From assembly GCA_943737045.1 (NCBI GenBank), contig CALSFV010000060.1:344501-408500 (forward strand): a stretch of DNA of 64,000 bases, written 5' to 3'. The notes beneath the pieces were generated by a model. The model saw only the letters and a list, made by a program, of their open reading frames with translations. It had not been told where the DNA came from and ran no database searches. This DNA comes from Parapristionchus giblindavisi (Eukaryota; Nematoda; Chromadorea; Rhabditida; Diplogasteridae). The translations under genes were made by a program, and so were the position numbers. Shown one piece after another: positions 11,248 through 22,260 of this stretch (positions are counted from its first letter, which is position 1; each line of letters opens with the position of its first letter).

Positions 11248-11580
11248 TAAAGGTGGACTCCCGCGAATATTTTCGTGAACAAACTGTGAAGACAGAATGT
11301 TGGCAAAAGTTATTGTACACACCGTAGCATATTTATTTCATGCAAACTCAGCTTATTGATCGCTAGAATCATGAATGAATCACGCATACAATCGCAGGGA
11401 AAGGCGCGAAAGTTTGAAAATAGGAAAGATCGGCAATAGGATTCGAACCCGCGACCGTGCGCTATCTAGTCCGAAAAGTTACCACTGCGCTAAGGGCGCT
11501 ATTTTCTTGCATATCACTTGACACTTGCGCAAGCGATATGCAAGAGATTTACATGAACATTCGCGGGCCTCCACCTTTAA
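11248..11580 (-). mobile_element. 333-bp inverted-repeat element carrying a tRNA-like segment
   Basis: It begins TTAAAGGTGGACTCCCGCGA and ends with the near inverse TCGCGGGCCTCCACCTTTAA. On the minus strand about 11437-11507 has an A-box-like TTAGCGCAGTGGTA and a B box GGTTCGAATCC, but the acceptor ends do not pair, so it is not a functional tRNA. Best read as a SINE-like or MITE element with a tRNA-derived head. A related copy lies at 13331-13949. Confidence 0.55.
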
Positions 11581-11699
11581 AGGGTGAGTGACCTCTCTCA
11601 ATGGCCTCTTCCTTGTGCACACTATTTCTCTGTTCTCTAACATATGAACGAGAGATCGTAGACCGTTGAAGAGACCGTTGACAAAGGTTTCAGTCCTTT
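11579..11699 (+). repeat. dispersed ~110-bp repeat copy
   Basis: From AGGGTGAGTGACCTCTCTCA to GACCGTTGACAAAGGTTTCA. Close to copies at 23640-23755 and 39000-39107. Confidence 0.6.
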
Positions 11700-12092
11700 T
11701 AAATACAAAAGTAGATAACATTATAAGCTAATGTGCTTTATGAAAACAGCATGCGTGCGCCATGCATTTTCTGCCCCGGGTGATTGGTGTTTTAATTTAA
11801 GGAATTTTATTTTTTTAAAGTTCCAGGATGGATTGTTATAAAAACTACTTGATATCAACGACACTCACCATTATGATTTTGAGAATCGAACAATATTCAA
11901 ACGCAGAGGAAACAAATACATTCTTTCTCAAAACAAAACTCGACAAGGTTGGATTGTTGTGTTCTTTTTTCACATAGTCACTCATTTCTACTTCAGGTCT
12001 TGGGTTTCATTTCTTTTTTTGCTATTTTGAGACAAAATATTTCTGAACAATTTGGAGAGCGCAAGTTTGTTCGTTGAGTTCGTTAAGCGCAC

Positions 12093-12190
12093 AGCCAAGC
12101 TAAGTTAACTCTGGCAATACTCTCTCGTAGCAAGAAAGCGGGAGCGCATTGCCAGTTCAGAGCATTTCAAACTATCTCGAGGTGTGCCTT
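12093..12190. repeat. hairpin MITE, GAGCTAATTT family
   Basis: CTCTGGCAATACTCTCTCG is followed by the inverse arm GGGAGCGCATTGCCAG, just downstream of gene B. Confidence 0.5.
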
Positions 12191-12320
12191 TAAACTGTGT
12201 TGTGTGCAGGTATCATAAAACTGTCATTATTGCCATCGAACTTTCACGTTCTTATCGAATATAAAATGTGATTTATTTCAGATTACGAGACAAACATAGA
12301 TATCGAAACGATTGGAAGAA

Positions 12321-15207
12321 TCATTCGCATTTGACTTTTGCAACGCCAGTGGCTGGAGGGTCAAGCTTGACGAATTTTGCTTCACCGGTTACAGGAGCTC
12401 TGGAAAAGTTTTTTTTAGTCATCATATCAAATTCAAAATATTAACTTCTGAATGTCTTATCTAAATTTTTACAATGCAACATTTCAGTGTTGCGTTGTGT
12501 TGTCGCACATGTTGAGATGAGAAAATGATACCCATATTCGGAATATCCAAATTGGATCAAAGTTGCAAAATTTCGCTTATGAGATGTATGTAGCATGCGC
12601 TTCTGTTCATGAACGCATACAAACTGCATATGCGCATACGGCATGTTAAAATTCTTCCCCTGACGCTAGTGACATCATGCTTATCAAGGCAAAATTGTCA
12701 CATTTCATGTATATGGCTCACCCGATTGTATCTGGAGTGGCGTCCGACAATGTTAGCTTCTTTCCCGTCGCAACGTAAACGAAAAGCACCTAAAAAATTG
12801 TCCTATATTGCACATATATTTTGACTAATATATAATTTTATATTTATTATGATTTAAATCAATTGTAATACTTGGTCTTCAGCAGCTATTCCGGAGTCAG
12901 CCTCAGCAGGATCGACCTTGAACTTTTTCGGTTCCGCTTTGAGTTCTTTGCCATCCTTATGAGAGTAGTATAAGACACAATCGTCCGTCGGCGCCTGTTA
13001 ACATCTTAACTTTTAAAAAAAACACAATAACTACCGTATATAAAGTGTCCGGAAACTATTCAAATGTAAAACATATATGTAAATAGTACACTGAACCCGT
13101 TTATTAAGTTCTATTTCGATTTTAAAACTTACGTGGCACCTTTCTTCAAGTCAACAAATTTGCTCAAAATACATCAATTTCGAACCTTCATCAACAGCAA
13201 TTGTCATATTCTAGAATTGTTAATTTCCTGTCTATCAATTATCGCGATGAAAAAAGACTAAAGATCAAAGATCAAAGATCAAAGATTATTCATTATTCAA
13301 TTTAAGCTGCCACTCCCCAACCGAAATTGCTTAAAGGTGGAGTCCGAGTATATTTTCGTGAATAAACTGTAAAGACAGAAAGATAGCAAAAGTTATTCTA
13401 CATATTGTGCTTATAAAATGTACTTGCATAAGAAAATGACAAATGGTGCTAACGAACGGAAGTCACAATCGAGAGGCGAGCGAGATGTAGCCTTCTACAT
13501 CTCGCCCCGCCCCTCGATTGTCTCTCCGCTGCCTCTCTCTAACCCGGCTGACCTTCGCCGCGCTCTATATTATATATAAAAGAGATCGACATAGTTTCTG
13601 AACCATGCAAAACAAGAAAGTCGCTTGTGGGAGTGGTTGGCTACTCTCGTTCCAAATAAACAAGTGTATTTTATACGGTCAATAACATACATAAATTATT
13701 TTAGCTTATTGATCGCAAGAATCATGAATGAATCATGCTTGATGTACAGGCAAAGGCGCGAAATTTTGAAAATAGGAAAGTTCAGCAATAGGTTTCGAAC
13801 CCGCGACGTTACGCTTTCTAGACAGCGCTTTTACCACTGCGCTACGGGATTGATGAATGGTCGCTAATTTCTTGCATATCACTTGTCCCTTGCATAATAG
13901 ATATGCTACATATGTATTTGCATAGACATTCGTGAACCTCCATCTTTAAAGCGAGGGAACTCCATCACTCCCTTATCGTTGCCTTTTCTCTAATTATTCA
14001 TGTTTTAACTGGTGGAAAAACAAAAATAAATAAATAAAATAAAAAAGATTAAAGATTAAAGATTAAAGATTAAGAATAAGATCAACGCTCTATGGTCGTG
14101 TTGTCCTTTTCAAATGCAGCGAAAAGAACATGGAGATAACTTCCCTTGTGTGCGAGAAAAATGTGGGGATTGAAGAGGAAGAGTAATCACGTTTAATTGC
14201 AATGAAATCATATACATAACTTATTGAATTATCAACTTACAAGCTCATATTTGCAAGTTTCCTTGCAGTAGTCCTTCTTCATATCAGGAGTGATATCGGG
14301 TGAGACACAGAAAGATAGTGCCACATTGATTTTCCACTTAGCGCAACTGAAAGAGGAGCAGAAATTATTGTACAAAATGGACAGCTCAGTGATTAAATTA
14401 TGACCGAGATAGACATAGGTCATGATTTCGACTTCCTCCTTGAGGCGTCGCCATAAGACTTGACAAATAGTCTGTAGCCAAATGTGACATCACTAGCATA
14501 GGGGACGATTTTTGCCAAAGGCCTATGCAAGTGACGTTACGATTCACAGCTTACAACAGTGCATGGATACATATAATCGTACTCTTACTTTTTGTTTTCG
14601 ACAAAAGCCGCCTTGGTGGTTGCAGTACCCGACGATCCTCCACCACCGGGGGCGGGAGCAGCACCGGGACATCCGGAACCGGCGCAACTCGGGCAGTATT
14701 GCTGAATCTGCTCCTTTGTATAGGCTCCAGTGCAGAAGTTATTCTTCTTCCACGCAGCACAACTGAAACGCATATCATTTCGTTTATCCATGTTACGGTA
14801 TTTTTTAACTCGCGACGTAGGTCGTCTCAACCCAGTGGAGTACGCCAGGGGTTGTTGGTGTAACGTAGAAATGTCGGATGGGAATGTGGACAAACTATTG
14901 TATCTATTGGAATGCCTGCTTAACTCCTTAAATGCACACCCCCAGAAAATTTGAAATTCTCCCCTCTGGCAATGCTCTTTCGCTTTCTTTGCTCACGAGA
15001 GAGCGATCCCAAAGCGGAGAGTAAAATTAGCTCTGGGTGTTCATCTAACTTCCATCCAACCTTAGCGGATAGAGTCAGTTTAACTTGCCGCATAGAAAAG
15101 AAAAAAAAGAGAAAAACTCACTTTGCGTGATCGCTCGCGGCACATGCAGCATGTCCCAGTCCAACCACAGCTGAGAAACAGAGAATACTCTGAATGATTC
15201 GACTCAT
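12321..15207 (-). CDS. cysteine-rich secreted protein with ShK-like modules, paralogue B
   Basis: Six exons: 15207-15122, 14762-14589, 14346-14241, 12994-12872, 12789-12722 and 12399-12321, giving 211 residues. Frame is continuous with phases 2,2,0,0,2. Signal peptide MSRIIQSILCFSAVVGLGHA is followed by ACAASDH. Module 1 has NCAAWKKNNFC, YTKEQIQQYCPSC and GSGC. The linker is rich in Gly, Pro, Ser and Thr. Module 2 has CAKW, SFC and KKDYCKETC. The C-terminal region begins APTDDCVLYYS and ends KVKCE. The start at 15207 was chosen because it matches the C and E starts and gives a clean signal peptide; an in-frame upstream ATG at 15234 would add a charged extension. A TATA-like TATATAAT lies ~40 bp upstream. 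Intron 3 is enlarged (~1.2 kb) by a tRNA-like inverted-repeat element. Function unknown. Confidence 0.85.
13331..13949 (-). mobile_element. 619-bp inverted-repeat element with tRNA-like segment (intron 3 of gene B)
   Basis: TTAAAGGTGGAGTCCGAGTA at the left and the inverse GAACCTCCATCTTTAA at the right match the element at 11248-11580. The minus strand near 13780-13855 again carries an A-box-like GCGCAGTGGTAA and a B-box-like GGTTCGAAAC. The copy is longer because of inserted sequence, including a hairpin at 13467-13521 (CACAATCGAGAGGCGAG..CTCGATTGTC). Confidence 0.5.
14937..15040. repeat. hairpin MITE, GAGCTAATTT family (intron 1 of gene B)
   Basis: Arms CACCCCCAGAAAATTTGAAA and AAAATTAGCTCTGGGTG, with inner CTCTGGCAATGCTCTTTCGC. 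Located between exons 1 and 2. Confidence 0.55.
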
Positions 15208-15244
15208 TCTTCTTCTGGAATGATGTTCTCTCATCTTTCCCTCA

Positions 15245-15252
15245 TTATATAC
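15245..15252 (-). promoter_or_regulatory. TATA-like box of gene B
   Basis: The minus strand reads GGGTATATAATGAG about 40 bp before the ATG. Equivalent TATATATAAT elements sit in the same place before genes C and E, so conservation between paralogues supports a core promoter. Confidence 0.5.
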
Positions 15253-15289
15253 CCAGTTTTTCAAGCTATATTTGCGAAAATCGAACACC

Positions 15290-15560
15290 ATCATCACTTT
15301 CACAATGAATATGGAGGAAGTAGAATGACGAGATAGTGTGGGAAATGAAGAGATCCAGAGCTCAAGGAACGATATGATTGATCAGCTTCGTTCAGATACG
15401 TGAAACTTCTCGAAAATGGGAGATATGGCGCGTTCGCTGTTTGATTTGAAGGCTGATCTCTAACGATGATGATATTTTCATTCATGTGAGGGTATACATA
15501 CAAGCAGAGAAAATTCAAATCGTAAAATATTTCGGAAAAGATCAAAATTCAAAATGACGA
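15290..15560 (-). promoter_or_regulatory. proximal upstream block conserved in genes B, C and E
   Basis: The order GGAGGA..AGAATGACGAGATAGT, AAGAGATCCAGAGCTCAA, TTGATCAGCT and TGATGATATTTTCAT recurs at about 20890-21080 upstream of gene C and 28990-29200 upstream of gene E. No coding exon is visible. Shared descent explains it in part; retained order suggests promoter sequence. Confidence 0.4.
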
Positions 15561-15571
15561 GAAAAATAGTT

Positions 15572-15800
15572 GCGAAGTGGTGTAGTGTTAAATTTCGTGC
15601 CCAGTCATTCCATCTCCTACGAACTCGATTCCCGGTCGTGACACCTCCTCCGTCCCCCCCAAGGTGCTCGAAAGGGAAATTTTTAGTGACTAAATCACGC
15701 GGTAAAGTACGAAGAAGACATTAAGCCCTCCGGACTGAATTGGCCTTGAATCATTCCTAGCAGTGATCTCCTGCAGAACTTCGTGTGTCTTGAATAACTA
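15572..15800 (+). repeat. possible tRNA-derived SINE
   Basis: The plus strand has an A-box-like GTGGTGTAGTGTTAA, then ACTCGATTCCCGGTCGTGAC, resembling the 3' half of a tRNA, followed by a body (CCGGACTGAATTGGCCTTGA). Part of the body recurs at 33278-33340. Head and body order suggests a SINE. No pairing acceptor stem was found. Confidence 0.4.
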
Positions 15801-16039
15801 AGTAACGTTACCTTAACTGTCTTCAATACAGTGTCTTGCTTGAGCCACATGGCCCTACATGAACTCTTCGCTTGTTCTGGTGTACTTTGAATTATGATTG
15901 TTCAGTCCTTACTTTTTGCTAAGACCCGATTTAAGATCAGATCTTTTTAGCAGCTCAGTTTGAACTTGGCTTCATCCATATTAAATACTAATCTATAAAA
16001 CCAATTTTTACAAAATTTTCAAAATTGATCGATCATCGA

Positions 16040-16200
16040 CGGTTCCTCTGAATATGATCGAGAATCAGTTGATCAAATAGATAAAATGAATGTGAGCTGA
16101 TGCTCGATAAAGCACATAATATCTCACAGTTTCCGAATTTCGCAATGAAGATAATTATTTTATTATTATATGGACCATTTTGCAGAGAGAGAAAATGTTC
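16040..16200 (-). promoter_or_regulatory. distal conserved block upstream of gene B
   Basis: The string order GAATCAGTTGATCAAATAGA, TAAAATGAA, ATCTCACAGTTTCCGAATTT, CGCAATGA and CATTTTGCAGAGAGAGAAA recurs at 21770-21900 and 22090-22225 (gene C) and 29540-29680 (gene E). It includes GATC/GATA-like sites. Possibly a distal enhancer carried with each duplicate. Confidence 0.35.
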
Positions 16201-16357
16201 AAAAAGGGTGGAAAGGCGGGGTTAAAAGCATGATATCCCCACCTTTCCACCCTTGAGATATCTCACCCTGTGCCATCCCCAATAAATCACACTTACAATT
16301 TACAATTTACAATTATTTATCATATCAGGCATTGCTCAGATGGGAATGAGTCGGGGT

Positions 16358-16513
16358 TTATTCATCATGGGTTGCATTGCAACAGTTGACGCCATACTTC
16401 ACACAATTTTCGCTCGTCATATTCACGTGTTTCGTTTCGTGCATACGCACGTTGACAAAATATAAAGTGCAACCATAGGCAGAACAATTCCATAACTCGT
16501 CTCCCTTTTCCAT
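16358..16513 (-). CDS. small cysteine-rich ORF, possible terminal exon
   Basis: A 51-residue frame opens at 16513 and ends TAA at 16358. It contains WNCSAYGC, NMTSENC and VKYGVNCC, i.e. five cysteines and three N-glycosylation sequons in 51 residues, which is unusual for chance. There is no signal peptide on this segment. The frame stays open upstream (16513-16560, reading FTESEDDTT before the Met), so it is more likely the last exon of a secreted protein than a whole gene. The spacing is vaguely like the end of a three-finger (Ly6-type) domain, but this is not secure. No upstream exon was found. Confidence 0.35.
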   Translation of the reverse strand: MEKGDELWNCSAYGCTLYFVNVRMHETKHVNMTSENCVKYGVNCCNATHDE

Positions 16514-16879
16514 CGTAGTATCATCTTCACTTTCAGTAAACGTTAAATAGATAAAGAAAAAAATAATATTCTTTCCTCATTACGGAGATCGATGGATTTG
16601 GAATCATAATTTAGAAAATTACGATTCAGTTGAAATGGTTCTAGAAAATTTATTTTATAGCCGTCGTAGTGACATCGACTAATTAGCAACAATTCATATA
16701 AAATCTTAATTGTGGAAATGAGAGAATAGACGATATAATCTTGAAACGAATCCGATTAGAACCGCCGATCGCGAATTGATTATTATTGAAACGAATTTTT
16801 GCACCATTCTGTGTCTCTTTCTATTCTTCAAAGAGTGAGTATCGTGAATATTAAGCTTTTATATGATATCAAGTAATCG

Positions 16880-17400
16880 TTGGGGGTCCTGTCAGCACTT
16901 TTATTGATTGGGGTTCTTTGCGCGCATTTTCATTTTGCAGTAGCTTCAAACATCATTTCTGCCGGAGATAAATCTTTCATACGCCCACTTGCAATTGAAC
17001 AAACATTGTGGAAATGCTACTCTTATCGATCGATAGTTTCTCTCTTAAAAATAATCTCGCAGAAATAATTCCTTTTGTATTGCATAGAAAGATGTAGCAT
17101 TTTTAATTCTTTTTGTTGTCGATTTTTCAGTACTTTGTTACAAACGCACAGACACATATACATCAATTTATTAATAAGTATTGAAGTTGAGCTGGTTGTC
17201 ACTGTGAATAGAAAGAATTTTGATTTATTGCGATATCAAGGATACTGTGCATCCCGGTTTGTACATGCGTCCGGCAAAACTTGTACAAAACTCGGCCAGG
17301 CGTCCAATGACAAAAATGAGAGGAAAAGAGCAAGCCTTATCAAGCTTTCTCAGAATCTTTTCATTTCAGGAAGAAATCCAATGACTAGTGTATCTATAAT
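16880..17400 (+). repeat. segment duplicated at 30350-31000, no gene assigned
   Basis: Strings such as ATCCCGGTTTGTACATGCGT and ATTTCAAGC/CTTCAAACATCATTT recur in the same order near 30360-30970. One frame starting at a TTG (16880) looks like a signal peptide (LSALLLIGVLCAHFHFAVAS) but has no ATG and the second copy does not keep it. Possibly a decayed secreted-protein gene, or just duplicated non-coding DNA. Confidence 0.3.
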
Positions 17401-17689
17401 CAAATTCGATCCAGTGTTTCGGCCCTGGTCCTAGACACTGGACCGGCCCGTGTGGGGTGGGCCTCATCAGTAGGATGACCCACACAGGACAGTTTTCAAT
17501 AATACGATTTTTTTCAAAGGAAAGAAGAAGAACTTAATAAGGTTAAAGAGTGAATAATTAAAAATGATTGAGATTTCGCTAAGTTAATACTAGAATTGTA
17601 TACGTAAAAGACTAGCAATGTCACGAAGGCATCGTATCCGTTTATCTCAAGCGTCGTCATGATTTCTGAAATTATTGATTTCATTTGTT

Positions 17690-18560
17690 GTAGGAATTTA
17701 TTCTTGTCATTGTTTTCATTTAGTAACGATTTTCGAAGTGCTACATAAAAAATATAATTTTTTTCCAAAAATTGCCGAAATTGCCGATTTTTTTAATTTT
17801 CCGGTAGTCAGTAATTACCGGTTGCCGAAATAATCCCGGACTAGGACCGGTCATGGAAAAAATAGAAAAGTCGGAAATAAATATGACTTTGTCTATATTT
17901 CATACCATATATGTGTGTAATTTTCAGCGTTCTCGGTGACGATTCCGGCTTTTGATGAGCTCCCCATTCAATTATTAGCTATTACGCCTCTTTTACCTTC
18001 TGTGATAAAGCCACTGCATCCCACTTTCCCACTGAATCTGTCGTATGTTCACAGACAGTCGCCGCGTACAGAAAACAAATTAATTTCAACTAATATATAA
18101 TAAAGCCTTTTTTCTCCTCTTTTCTCATACTCTCTCATTCTAATCCAACTTTATTTCCATATCACTCCATTCCTCTATAAAAGCATTCGATTCTTTTTCT
18201 CCAGTTCAGTCCAGAGCTCTCCCATCTTGAGGAGAGCTCGGGGAGCATTTCGCCCCCGTGGACATCGCCCCCCCCCCCCCATTGAGGAGGACGAATCCTC
18301 ATTCGATCGAAAAGATCGAAATGGAGAGGGGGGGGGGGGGTGAACGAGGGTGGTGGGCCAGAAATCAAAGAAGTTCCGCATCTTCAAGCTATCTAGAGGT
18401 GTACCTTTAAACAGTGTTTGGTGTGAGGCATAGTACAAAAATTTCCATCGAACTTTCATGTTCTTATCGAATAAAATACGATTTATTTATATCAGAGTAC
18501 GACACATACAAAGTAACGTGCATAAAGGAAAACGAAGATATCGAAACGATTGGCAGAATC
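17690..18560 (-). repeat. downstream flank of gene C, duplicated at 25250-26019
   Basis: GGTTGCCGAAAT, GGACTAGGACCGGTCATGGA and the block around 18170-18450 (GAGGAGAGCTCGGGGAGCAT) are nearly identical to 25250-25920. It includes poly-C and poly-G runs of different length in the two copies. Open frames here are by-products of GC-rich repeats. Confidence 0.6.
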
Positions 18561-18561
18561 A

Positions 18562-20782
18562 TTATATTGTTTGGCATTTGGCTGTCTTAACGTCTTTGGT
18601 ATCCTTGTCAAGCTTGACGAATTTGTCCTCACCGTCAATCACTCTGGTAAAGTGTTTTAGACATTATATTAAATTCAATGTTTTAAAACTTGACTACCTT
18701 TTCTATATTTTTACAGCATCATATTTCAAAGAAAAACGATGCTTAGCAACAGTTTTGCAAAATGAGAGCAATATATGGAATATCCAAATTGAATTTAAAT
18801 TGTTCGTCTTTTTCTGAGATATCACGCGGCAAGTGAGCTTCGGCTTGGCAAATCGCAAGTAGACGTCATGACGTCATGCGCATGCGGTTTGTCAAAAAAT
18901 CATCCCCCGACGCTAGTGACTTCATCCTTATCAATGCCAAATTGCCCTGTATAATGCTCACTTTATTGCTTTTGGTTCGGAGTTCGACAAGGTTAGCACC
19001 TTTCCCTTCTTAACGTAGACGTAAAAGGCCTGAAATACAAGATGGTTAGTCCGGCTATAATAAATTGTTCTATATTGCATATACAAATTTTAACTAAAAA
19101 GTAATTTTCTGAGTACATTTGCATGTATATTAGGATTAAATTATATTTTAGTACTATATCTGTTGCAGCCAGTCCGGTGGCAGTATCTTTCCCATCAGCC
19201 TTGAATGTTTTCGGATCTTTGAGTTCCTTGCCCTGATTATCAGAGTAGTACAGGACACAGTCGTCCGTCGGCGCCTGTAAACATTCTTATAGTTAGCGCT
19301 CCCTTTTCTTCAATTTTTTATTTTTTATTTTTTTTTTGTTTAAAATATATCATTCTCATTGCGATGGACCCTCATCGACAGTAATTCTCATTGTCCATTA
19401 GTGTTCAAGATTAAAGATTAAGAATTAAAGATTAAAGATTAAAGATTAAAGATTAAAAATTAAAGATTAAAGATTAAGAATTAAAGATTAAAGATTAAAG
19501 ATTAAGAATTAAAGATTAAAGATTAAAGATTAAAGATTAAAGATTAAAGATTAAAGATTAAAGATTAAAGATTAAAAATTAAAGATTAAAGATTAAAGAT
19601 TAAAGATTAAAAATCAAAGATTAAAGATTAGAGATTGATTAAAGATTAAAGATTAAAGATTAAAGATTACAGATCAACGCTTTCTCCTGTAAAGCGAAGA
19701 GTATTTCGGAAATAAGGCAATGCCAATCACTTTGCAGGAGATTTGTATTGTCTTTTCCTTTAAAATTTTCAGAATCTATATGTTCTCTTTTGTTCTGTTC
19801 AAGAATAGCTTTGAAGGACAAGAATGCAACAGGTATGCCCATAACTTGCTCGTTTGATCAACTTACAAGCTCATACTTGCAAGTTTCCTTGCAGTAGTCC
19901 TTCTTGATCGCTGGAGTGATATCTGGTGAGACACAGAAAGCTAGCGTTGCATTCTTTTTCCACGTTGGACAACTGAAAGAACATGTTAATCTAATCATTG
20001 TTGGAAATACACAGATCAGTCATTAAAACTATGGCCCAGATAAGTCCCAGGTAGGCCATGATATTGACTTCCACCTTGGATCGCATCCATGATACTTGAC
20101 AAAGCGTTTGTCGCCAAATGCGCTAGCAAGGAATAGCATAGCAAGGAGTTTTGACAATTGCGCCAACCTAGGCAAGTGACGTCAAAGATTCATAGTTTGC
20201 CACAATTCCTATCAATCTTTTCCAAGAATACACAGTAACTCTTACTTTTTGTTTTCGACAAAAGCCGTCTTAGTGGTTGCACCACCGAGAGGGGGAGCGC
20301 CGGGGCATCCAGATCCGGGGCAACTGGGACAGGTTTTTTGGATGTATTCCTTTGTATAGTCTCCAGTACAGAAGTTATTCTTCTTCCAATATGGACAACT
20401 GAAACACATTTATCCCGTGGCCGTTTATAAGAACCGTTTCCGGGAAAATGAGACGTCATTAGCGTAGGCGGAGGGTTTTTGGAAAACGCCGCCGCCTACG
20501 CTAATGACGTCACATTTTCCCGAAAAAGGGTTTCCCCGTTGTTCTTGTATACGGCCAAAGGTTAGGGTATTTTTAACTCGCATCGTAGGGCGTCCTAACT
20601 CCGTGACATACGCCTTGGTGTACGGAGGAACGGGATTTGGGACGGGATAGAGTAAATTTAACTTGGAGGCATTGAAAATAAAAGAGAAAAACTAACTTTT
20701 CGTCATCTTTCGCGGCACATGCAGCATGTCCCAGTCCAACCACAACCGAGAAACAGAGAATACTCTGAATGATTCGACTCAT
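18562..20782 (-). CDS. cysteine-rich secreted protein with ShK-like modules, paralogue C
   Basis: Six exons: 20782-20697, 20398-20246, 19972-19867, 19274-19155, 19029-18962 and 18643-18562, giving 204 residues, phases 2,2,0,0,2. Signal peptide MSRIIQSILCFSVVVGLGHA. Module 1 reads CPYWKKNNFC, then KTCPSC and GSGC. Module 2 reads CPTW, AFC and KKDYCKETC. The C-terminal region begins APTDDCVLYYSDNQGKEL, continues AFYVYVKKGK in exon 5 and ends in AKCQTI. It is the closest relative of gene E and lies in the same duplicated segment. Intron 1 holds a palindromic MITE also present in E; intron 3 holds an AAAGATT minisatellite. Likely secreted, function unknown. Confidence 0.85.
19408..19668 (+). repeat. 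AAAGATT minisatellite in intron 3 of gene C
   Basis: About 260 bp of tandem ATTAAAG heptamers with AAGAATT and AAAAATT variants. Short versions lie at 14046-14075, 24150-24183 and 27064-27160, the last in the matching intron of gene E. Confidence 0.9.
20411..20567. repeat. palindromic MITE, GGCCGTATGCATGAAC family (intron 1 of gene C)
   Basis: TGGCCGTTTATAAGAACCG and the inverse end TTGTATACGGCCA, with inner ATTAGCGTAGGCGG and CCGCCTACGCTAAT. Other copies: 28526-28671 (gene E), 41990-42138 (glutamate receptor) and 45833-45983 (SUP-17 unit 1). Confidence 0.7.
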
Positions 20783-20818
20783 TCTTCCTCTTGAATGATG
20801 CTCACTCATATTTCTCTC

Positions 20819-20828
20819 ATTATATATA
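20819..20828 (-). promoter_or_regulatory. TATA-like box of gene C
   Basis: The minus strand reads AGTATATATAATGAGAG ~40 bp before the ATG, matching genes B and E. Confidence 0.5.
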
Positions 20829-20869
20829 CTGATTTTCGAATCATAAAATACAACACCAACATCAACTTC

Positions 20870-22260
20870 AACATCAACCTACATCTATATGGAGGACGGA
20901 GAATAACGAGATAGTATGCGAAATGAAAAGATCCAGAGCTCAAAACTCATGGATATGATTGGTCAGCTGAAACTTTTTGAGAATGGCAGATACGGAGCGT
21001 TTACTATTCGGTTTGAAGTTTGATCTCTAAGTATGGTGATATTTTCATAGATGCACGCAGAGAAAATTCATATCATAAAATATTCCGGAAAAAAAGTTCA
21101 GATTTTGCCAAAATTGAAAAATAATGGAAAAATATATCAAACAATAGACTTGGAACTTGTGTCGTTTCTCTCATTTTCACAATGGTTTTTCAGTTATTTT
21201 TTCAGAAAGCTCTTTTTGACAAAACCATTCTTACATCAACCTTGTGGACCTCTTCGCTTGCTCAGTTTTACTTTGAATTATGCTCATTCATCTCTTATTT
21301 ACAAGATCCGAATTAAGCCCCAATTTAAGATCGTATTTGAGACACGTTGTAAGATCAGATATATAATTTCATCTCTAATCGTGTAGTCAACTCTTGGAAT
21401 CAGCTTAATAATAATATTATAATATGTCTTTTTGTCAAATCTTTCCGAAAATCCATCGCTTCATTACCGTCTTTGTAGGAATTTCATTTTATTTTAAATT
21501 TATCTTTGATACCCAAGCTGTAGCATCGTATTTATGCGTACTCCACTACATATCAAATATTTTATCAGAAATTATACTTCACTTTTGCACCGCATAAAGT
21601 ATATTATTATGAGACCCATTTTAACTTTTCGCATCTCAATTTTAACTGGATCTCAATTTTAACTACATTCATATTAAATACTAATCTACAAAACCCTATT
21701 TCATTTAAGTTCACTTTTGTGACCACAAAATCGATGGTTCATCTTTCTGATTCATAATCGCTGCCGATCTAGAATCAGCTGATCAAATAGATAGAATAAA
21801 CTTATGCGAGTTCAGAAGCTCATATCATCACAGTTTCCCAATTTCGCAATGACGATAATACTAGTTATATGGAACATTTTACATAGAGAAATGGATGATG
21901 ATCAAAAGAGGTAAAATCATGATATGATGATCGCTTTTAATAAACGTTGGATAGAGAAAGAAGAAATTTTTATTCGTTCGGCGTCTATTAGTATGTTTGT
22001 ATTCTATATTTACATTCATATTAAATACTAATCTACAAAACCCTATTTTATATGTTCACTTTTGTGACCACAATATCGAGGATTCATCTTTCTGATTCAT
22101 AATCGCGCAGATCGGAAATAAGCTGATCAAATAGATAAAAATAAACTTATGCGAGTTCAGAAGCTCATATCTCACAGATTCCAAATTTCGCAACGATGTA
22201 TATGGAACATTTTACAGAGAGAAATCGATAATGATCAAAATAGGTAAAAAATAAAAATAA
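20870..22260 (-). promoter_or_regulatory. upstream region of gene C with duplicated conserved blocks
   Basis: Holds the proximal block (20890-21080) and two copies of the distal block (21770-21900 and 22090-22225; AGCTGATCAAATAGATA, TATGCGAGTTCAGAAGCTCA). The internal duplication suggests local tandem copying. The frame at 21051-21386 lacks splice context and is not kept in gene E's flank, so it is not annotated as a gene. Confidence 0.4.

Noticed and set aside
16880..17068. Frame with a signal-peptide-like start
   Set aside because: It begins at TTG, has no ATG or acceptor giving a start, and the duplicated segment at 30.35 kb does not keep the frame.
18162..18459. Two overlapping minus-strand frames, also at 25629-25917
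   Set aside because: They run through poly-C/poly-G tracts of differing length; the copies shift frame relative to each other, so not coding.
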